From the NCBI GenBank assembly GCA_000827325.1, contig KN832884.1, forward strand, positions 718,953 through 782,952: a DNA stretch of 64,000 nt. The letters are read 5' to 3'. The position numbers and the translations under genes were made by a program. Shown piece by piece: positions 59,401 to 64,000 of the stretch. The DNA comes from Oidiodendron maius Zn (Eukaryota; Ascomycota; Leotiomycetes; Myxotrichaceae). Each line of letters opens with the position of its first letter. Position 1 is the stretch's first letter. The notes under the pieces are model-generated. The model was not told the origin of the DNA and ran no database searches. It saw only the letters and a list, made by a program, of their open reading frames with translations.

Positions 59401-61120
59401 TGTGAGTCTTATTTCTTGTAAATTCACCAGAGATAGTTGTGCACACAATACTACTGGATAAGATTCGCATTGTACGCATTTCATCAAGCATAGCGGGATT
59501 TGGAAGGCTATTTAGCTTCTTTCTCAGCGCGCAAATATCATGAGTATTCTAATTCAACAGGTGGACGGCGAATAAGTTACGGGCTTCGTTGCGCCGAGCC
59601 AGTCAGTATTTCACCATAGGATACATGCAACCACCACAAGCAAAATCCTGTAGCAAATGAAGTCTTTGATGCATGTGCCAAACTATCTTCCTCCATGCAT
59701 CCTGGATTTGAATTTTGCGGCGTCCAACACTTATCACAACTCATGACAGGGGACTGTTAATCCCAGAGAAATCATATAAGATAGAAGCAGTAATATAGTG
59801 CAGCTACTGAACATGACTGTTAACTCTTCACGATAGCTAATGCTTCCCGGTCGGGCCGATTGTTTTATTGCAACGCTGTTTAATGAACCCTTCATCGAGA
59901 TATCTTTAGATAAATGTGTTTTAGGGGGTTGCATGGTCTCCCTGTAATCATACAGACCTTTCCGATATGGTCTTAAACCCAGCCATCCCCTCAGAACCTC
60001 GGGTGAGTTTCCGCCGTGGCGCCGAGGTCGGTAGCTTGATATGACCGGTCTCCAAAGCCATGTAAAGGATTTTAATAGAGCTGTCAATTCCATCAGGGGT
60101 AAGTAGCGGGTTGTATCGGACCGATCGCCGAGAGTATACTCGCGACAGTAGATTGATTGTGGGGTATGTCGTGGAACTAAGCGGCATTCCGCGGCATGCG
60201 AGAGCGTTTTGCGGGGAAACCTTATTGCCAGGTAGAAGATTCCAAAGGCTTTTGATCAGCTGATATATGTTTACTTGTCGGGATATTGGATGATAAGGTC
60301 GCGCCTATCCGAACTCACGCGAATGTTATTGTAGGAAACTGGGACTCAACAAAATGCTATCAATCTTACCACCCAGATGCGTGGCAGCCGGCACAAACCC
60401 ATATTCCCTCCGAGGCACCCGGCTTGTGCATTTTTCGGTCAGTTCTCAAAGGAACATGCTAGACGAAGGCAATATATATGGAGACTCAAATTCGAAGAGA
60501 GGAACTTGAGAACTGCAAGTGTTTATTACAGCAGTTTAAGACGCTGAGTGCATTTATTCTCCGTGTATCTAATACTACTTGAAGAACTATAGCGTAGGCT
60601 ACTCATGTAAACTCGTCTAGAGAGGGCACTGTAATTCAGCTGCTGTGCCGCTCTTAGATCTACATGCCTTGTTACACGTACAAGCTAATTCCGAGACATC
60701 CATGACCATACTTTCCCCTCTTCCACCATTAAAAGAGCTGTTTTCTACTGCGGGGTGAGTTAAGTTCGAAGATCTGCCGCATAACTCTCGGCGTCTCGGC
60801 CGCATTCCAGATTGTTTCACGCTTTTATCTGTAATGGGTGGTCCTATGGCTTTCTCAAGCCAACTCACAAAAGTGTCTACGGGGAATGAAGGGCAAAACG
60901 TATAGAGGAAGAGGGAAAGGGAGAGCCAAGTAGCACAAGATATTGGAAAAGAAGCATCAGAATCCAGGATATTTGTTCCAAATTGTTATTGCCCGGGCAA
61001 AGCATAAACACACTAACAATTAAAAAGAAAACCCGAAGTACTTTCCGAACAGCATATATCGTACTATCGCACTCTGTCCAGGAGTTTTCTACTTTTACTA
61101 TACTTCCTTGACTCTGGCCA
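59401..61120. other. Intergenic
   Basis: About 1.7 kb without a supportable gene. The overlapping minus-strand frames at 59734-60187 show basic and hydrophobic patches but no start context, intron or domain I can defend; a decayed gene is possible. The frame at 60617-60868 is likewise unsupported. Confidence 0.45.
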
Positions 61121-62291
61121 CTATTCAGTAGTGCTAATTCTGTACACCAACTTCTTCCCTCGAGCTTCACCATTCTTGAGGCGCTGTAAGCCAGTTGCCA
61201 CCCCATTAAGACCTCCCGGAATAACATCATACGGGTGTCCCTCAAATGTGCCTTTGAATAGCATCCGGCCCATGTAACGAAACAGTACATAGGCAAACTC
61301 AGGCGCGGTGGCAACGATCTCTGGGTTGGGTTGCTTGGGCATCGTCGGCAGATACGCGCCAGAATGGGCGGAGCCAACGTAAGTGTATTTTATGGCCACG
61401 CCCGAAGGAATCTCGTCTTCGTCGTATGAATTGCTGCCAGTAAACACAGACACCTGGCCACCTTGAGCTAGCATTTGAGATATGGGAACCCAAGTCCCCT
61501 TATCACTTATGCAGTCGACAGCATGGAGAGCTGCATTCTCTCCCAGAGCTTCCTTGACTTGCTTCTTCATTGATTCGGTGCCTTGTCGATAATCTACCCA
61601 GGTGTCGCCTTTAGATACGTCAAGGAGACTAGAAGCGTATTCCTTACTTCCTCCACCGATAGCAATAATCGGATGTATGTTGGACGCCTTCGCGAATTTT
61701 ATTGAGAAAGCACCAAGGGCGGATGATGCTCCATAAACAATGAACGGCAGAGGACGTGAAGAAGCTGGACGGGGAGACCATGGCGGGGGCAGTGATTGCG
61801 AGATATACATCGATAGAGCTGCAGTAGTACTCACAAGCGGAATTGTCGCGGCTTCTACTTCATGTCAGCGTTGTTTGAGATGTGGAAATGTCACGAACCT
61901 TCAAAACTGATGCCCGTGGGGAGCTTCAAGACAGTTGATTGTGGGGCAACCGCATATTCTGCATACGCACCGCCAGGCGATAGCATTGGATGGAACGCAG
62001 CTACGCGATCTCCAATATGGAATTCTCCAGATGCCAAAACATTTAACCCTAATTGATACACTGTCCCGGCAATGTCGTCTCCACTATTTACAGAGATACT
62101 TCTCGCAGTAATGTGCAGCCAATCTAATGAGTTAGTCTCTGCTTTAAGTACGATGATATCTACAAACCTTTAACATTACTTCCTGCAACTTCTACTTTGA
62201 TAATTACTTGATCAGGACCTGGCGTCGGGATCGGAATATCGTGAATTTCCGTGGTGATTGACGGAAACGGATGGACGATAGCCTCCTTCAT
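61121..62291 (-). CDS. Medium-chain dehydrogenase/enoyl reductase (zinc-type alcohol dehydrogenase-like)
   Basis: MDR-superfamily NADPH reductase of the fungal trans-enoyl reductase/ToxD-like group. I start at 62291 (MKEAIVHPFPS) rather than at the longer upstream ATG, as the family begins this way. Exon 1 ends VEVAGSNVKGL; after an intron exon 2 has DWLHIT, GDDIAGTV, GDRVAAF and GGAYAEYAV; a third exon (from about 61830) has the cofactor fold FIVYGASSALGAFSIKFAKA, GGGSKEYA and DTWVDYR, ending KLVYRISTTE at 61121. The structural-zinc cysteines of true ADHs are absent, as in this subgroup. About 345-350 residues. Such reductases occur in polyketide clusters but no PKS is in the window. Confidence 0.9.
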
Positions 62292-62957
62292 GATTGTTGT
62301 GTTTGAATTTATCTCTAATACTGTTGATCCAGGTGCCAAACACAAACGGCGTATATATGTGTGTATTCTAGTTGTGCAGTAAAACTCATTTTAGTCACCG
62401 AGACCTGTTGCTAGTGGGCGGCCGAGATGATGCCTCGAATTAGGTGGCAATGTTCACTCTTTTTTTCTACTGTCAGCCTTCGCCGCTTCCTATCTCCCTT
62501 GAGACTAGAATGAAGAATCAATACGATGCGAGGTCCAAAGTAGAGAGAACTAGTCCATCGACATCTGCTTACTGTAAGGAAGTGATCGCCCACTCGGCCT
62601 AGATTTTGTCAGCTCGGATATATGTACCTCCCACTCGGCACGAGAATGAATGGCGCATCACACGTGACCTTAATAGTAGAACGGTCAACGCAGCGTAAAG
62701 TAAGTGTATTATGAGATGCTGAATGATTCCCTTTTTCGCTAGTTATATTTTTTAACGGCAGTCTACGATAAGTTACTTGGAAAGTTAAATATTCATCACC
62801 TGCCAGGCGCTGAATAAGCATATTCCCAAGGGCAACAGGGCACACCCATGGGCATCTCGGTCCGTCATTTTTCATTTTTCCGTTTGCAGTTGCAAACCTT
62901 CCGGCGCTTGTATTTCATGCACTAGCCACCCTTTCTTCATCTTCATCATATTCGAGA
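62292..62957. other. Intergenic, divergent promoter region
   Basis: About 670 bp between divergent genes. No gene supported; the minus frames at 62411-62875 lack domains. Confidence 0.5.
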
Positions 62958-64000
62958 ATGCTCAGAACACTGGGAATATTTCTTCTGAGACTGACGGGAT
63001 ATGGAATCACAATACTTGTTGGTGTCCTCTCCGTGCTTTGGCTGATCGGCTGGCTGGTTAAGAGGAATGGCCCTCAAGTTCCTGGATTCGAAGGATTCGG
63101 CCCTGAAGATGCGGAAGAGCAAGTCTGTAAGTGAAATTTCCGCTAAACATATCGAGTGTAATGAAAATTATAATCTGACTGCTCCAGCTACGAACTCCGA
63201 CTTTGAGCTTCCCACAATCAACCATTTCATCAGTGCCGCGATGTCGGGTATTATGCCAGGCGGCGAGAAGACAGCACTGCCATTGTTTCCCAAAGAGGCT
63301 GTGTCTCGTTTGAGCACAAAATATGCCGATTGGGCACCACATCCTTGGTCGCAGCTGCCACCCCGCCCGACAGTATTAGGGCCTATGCCAGGAGATTCTC
63401 CACCTCCGCTTTTTCGTGTCATGCAGATAGCGAGTGGCCTTGACGGCCTTTTGGGTCCGCCGCAGAAGCGAATTAAAGTTGAGAGAAGCTTCAAGTTAAT
63501 GAAGACTAAGGTGATCTCCCTCTAGTTATAGAAATATCTTGTATGATTGCACTCTGATTCGTCTAAGGTCTGGTTTGGAATGGCGCCAGTTTCGGATGCT
63601 AGGTGGCGCAGCGAGGGTCTAGATGAACAAGATAATATTGAAGAAGCACTTGCCTTCATTCAGCAAGTTATTGATGTCTTTGAATATCTGCGCAGCCCAG
63701 AGATCCAGGGGGGGCTCCGTGACACCTTCAACCAGGTATGGGCCGAACTCGACACGTTCCAAGATGCCATCAATGCCGAATATACCGCCAAAGGCGATTC
63801 TGTTCCGGAGTGGAGTCTGAGCCAACTTTGGCAAGAATATGTAAAGTCAGTATCATCTGTACCAAAATCTAGCATCGTCTAACACTAGTAGGATGCACTT
63901 TCAGTATGTGGAAAAGCAGGCTCGTGGCTGGGCATTAAAAAGGCTATTAGCCCTTCACACGATTTGGAAAACTGATTTCATGGACATTATGCAATCAGGA
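62958..64000 (+). CDS. Membrane-anchored fungal protein, 3' end beyond window
   Basis: Starts at 62958 (MLRTLGIFLLRLTGYG). Residues ~5-32 form one transmembrane helix (ITILVGVLSVLWLIGWLV), likely an uncleaved signal anchor, followed by a basic KR and a soluble region. Introns: about 63127-63186 (GTAAGT...CTCCAG), 63512-63570 (GTGATC...CTAAG) and about 63845-63892 (GTCAGT...TAG). Exon text includes FELPTINHFISAAMSGIMPGG, WAPHPWSQLPPRPTVLGPMPG and VWFGMAPVSDARW, then a helical region (EEALAFIQQVIDVFEYL). The frame is still open at the window's end. No domain recognised; role unknown. Confidence 0.75.

Noticed and set aside
59734-60187. Overlapping minus frames, possible decayed gene
   Set aside because: No domain or splice pattern I could defend, so not annotated as a gene.

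Overview
The window is nuclear DNA of a filamentous ascomycete (Pezizomycotina). Nearly every gene carries short introns (about 48-115 nt, GT...AG, often with a CTAAC-like branch site). The gene content also fits: Zn2Cys6 regulators, a SesB-like/NACHT/WD40 NLR, DUF7580 and DUF1996-WSC proteins, and a Mutator-like transposon with possible RIP-type C-to-T stop codons. I cannot name the species.

Layout. 1-2.2 kb is gene-free and holds a 350-bp polypurine minisatellite. 2.2-7.4 kb (+) is a large NLR-type gene (alpha/beta-hydrolase, NACHT, degenerate WD40) interrupted by one missing base near 2606. 8.7-16.4 kb is a probable sugar-utilisation cluster: an MFS sugar transporter (-) and an intracellular GH3 beta-glucosidase with a PA14 insert (+) diverge from an 800-bp promoter holding a perfect CGG-N9-CCG palindrome, followed by a Zn2Cys6 regulator (-).

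18.0-28.2 kb is the most interesting part. A C2H2-plus-dynamin-like GTPase (SLIP-GC type, -) lies head to head with a 289-residue gasdermin-like gene (+). The gasdermin-like gene is followed on the same strand by a DUF7580-subtilisin-like (S8) protease with an intact Asp/His/Ser triad. A gasdermin next to an S8 protease is the arrangement known from HET-Q1/HET-Q2, where proteolysis releases a pore-forming protein in regulated cell death; here it may form a three-gene unit with the GTPase.

28.7-31.5 kb has two NAD(P)-dependent reductases (NmrA-like and SDR, both -). 32.67-35.75 kb is a structurally complete MULE with 208-bp nearly identical TIRs, a 9-bp target duplication and a transposase carrying two TAG stops; it sits 158 bp upstream of a second Zn2Cys6 regulator (35.9-38.7 kb, +).

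38.8-49.2 kb is rich in metabolic genes: an SDR, an aldo-keto reductase (apparent GC-AG intron), a third Zn2Cys6 regulator, a Dal5-like MFS anion transporter, a C45 acyltransferase-type Ntn hydrolase and a VOC/glyoxalase-fold protein. 50.2-64 kb holds a fungal protein of unknown function, a small secreted cysteine-containing protein, a glutathione S-transferase, a SIW14/LipA-like tyrosine phosphatase, a secreted DUF1996-WSC protein, a medium-chain zinc-type dehydrogenase/enoyl reductase and a membrane-anchored protein that runs off the right edge. Intervals between genes showed no supportable gene.
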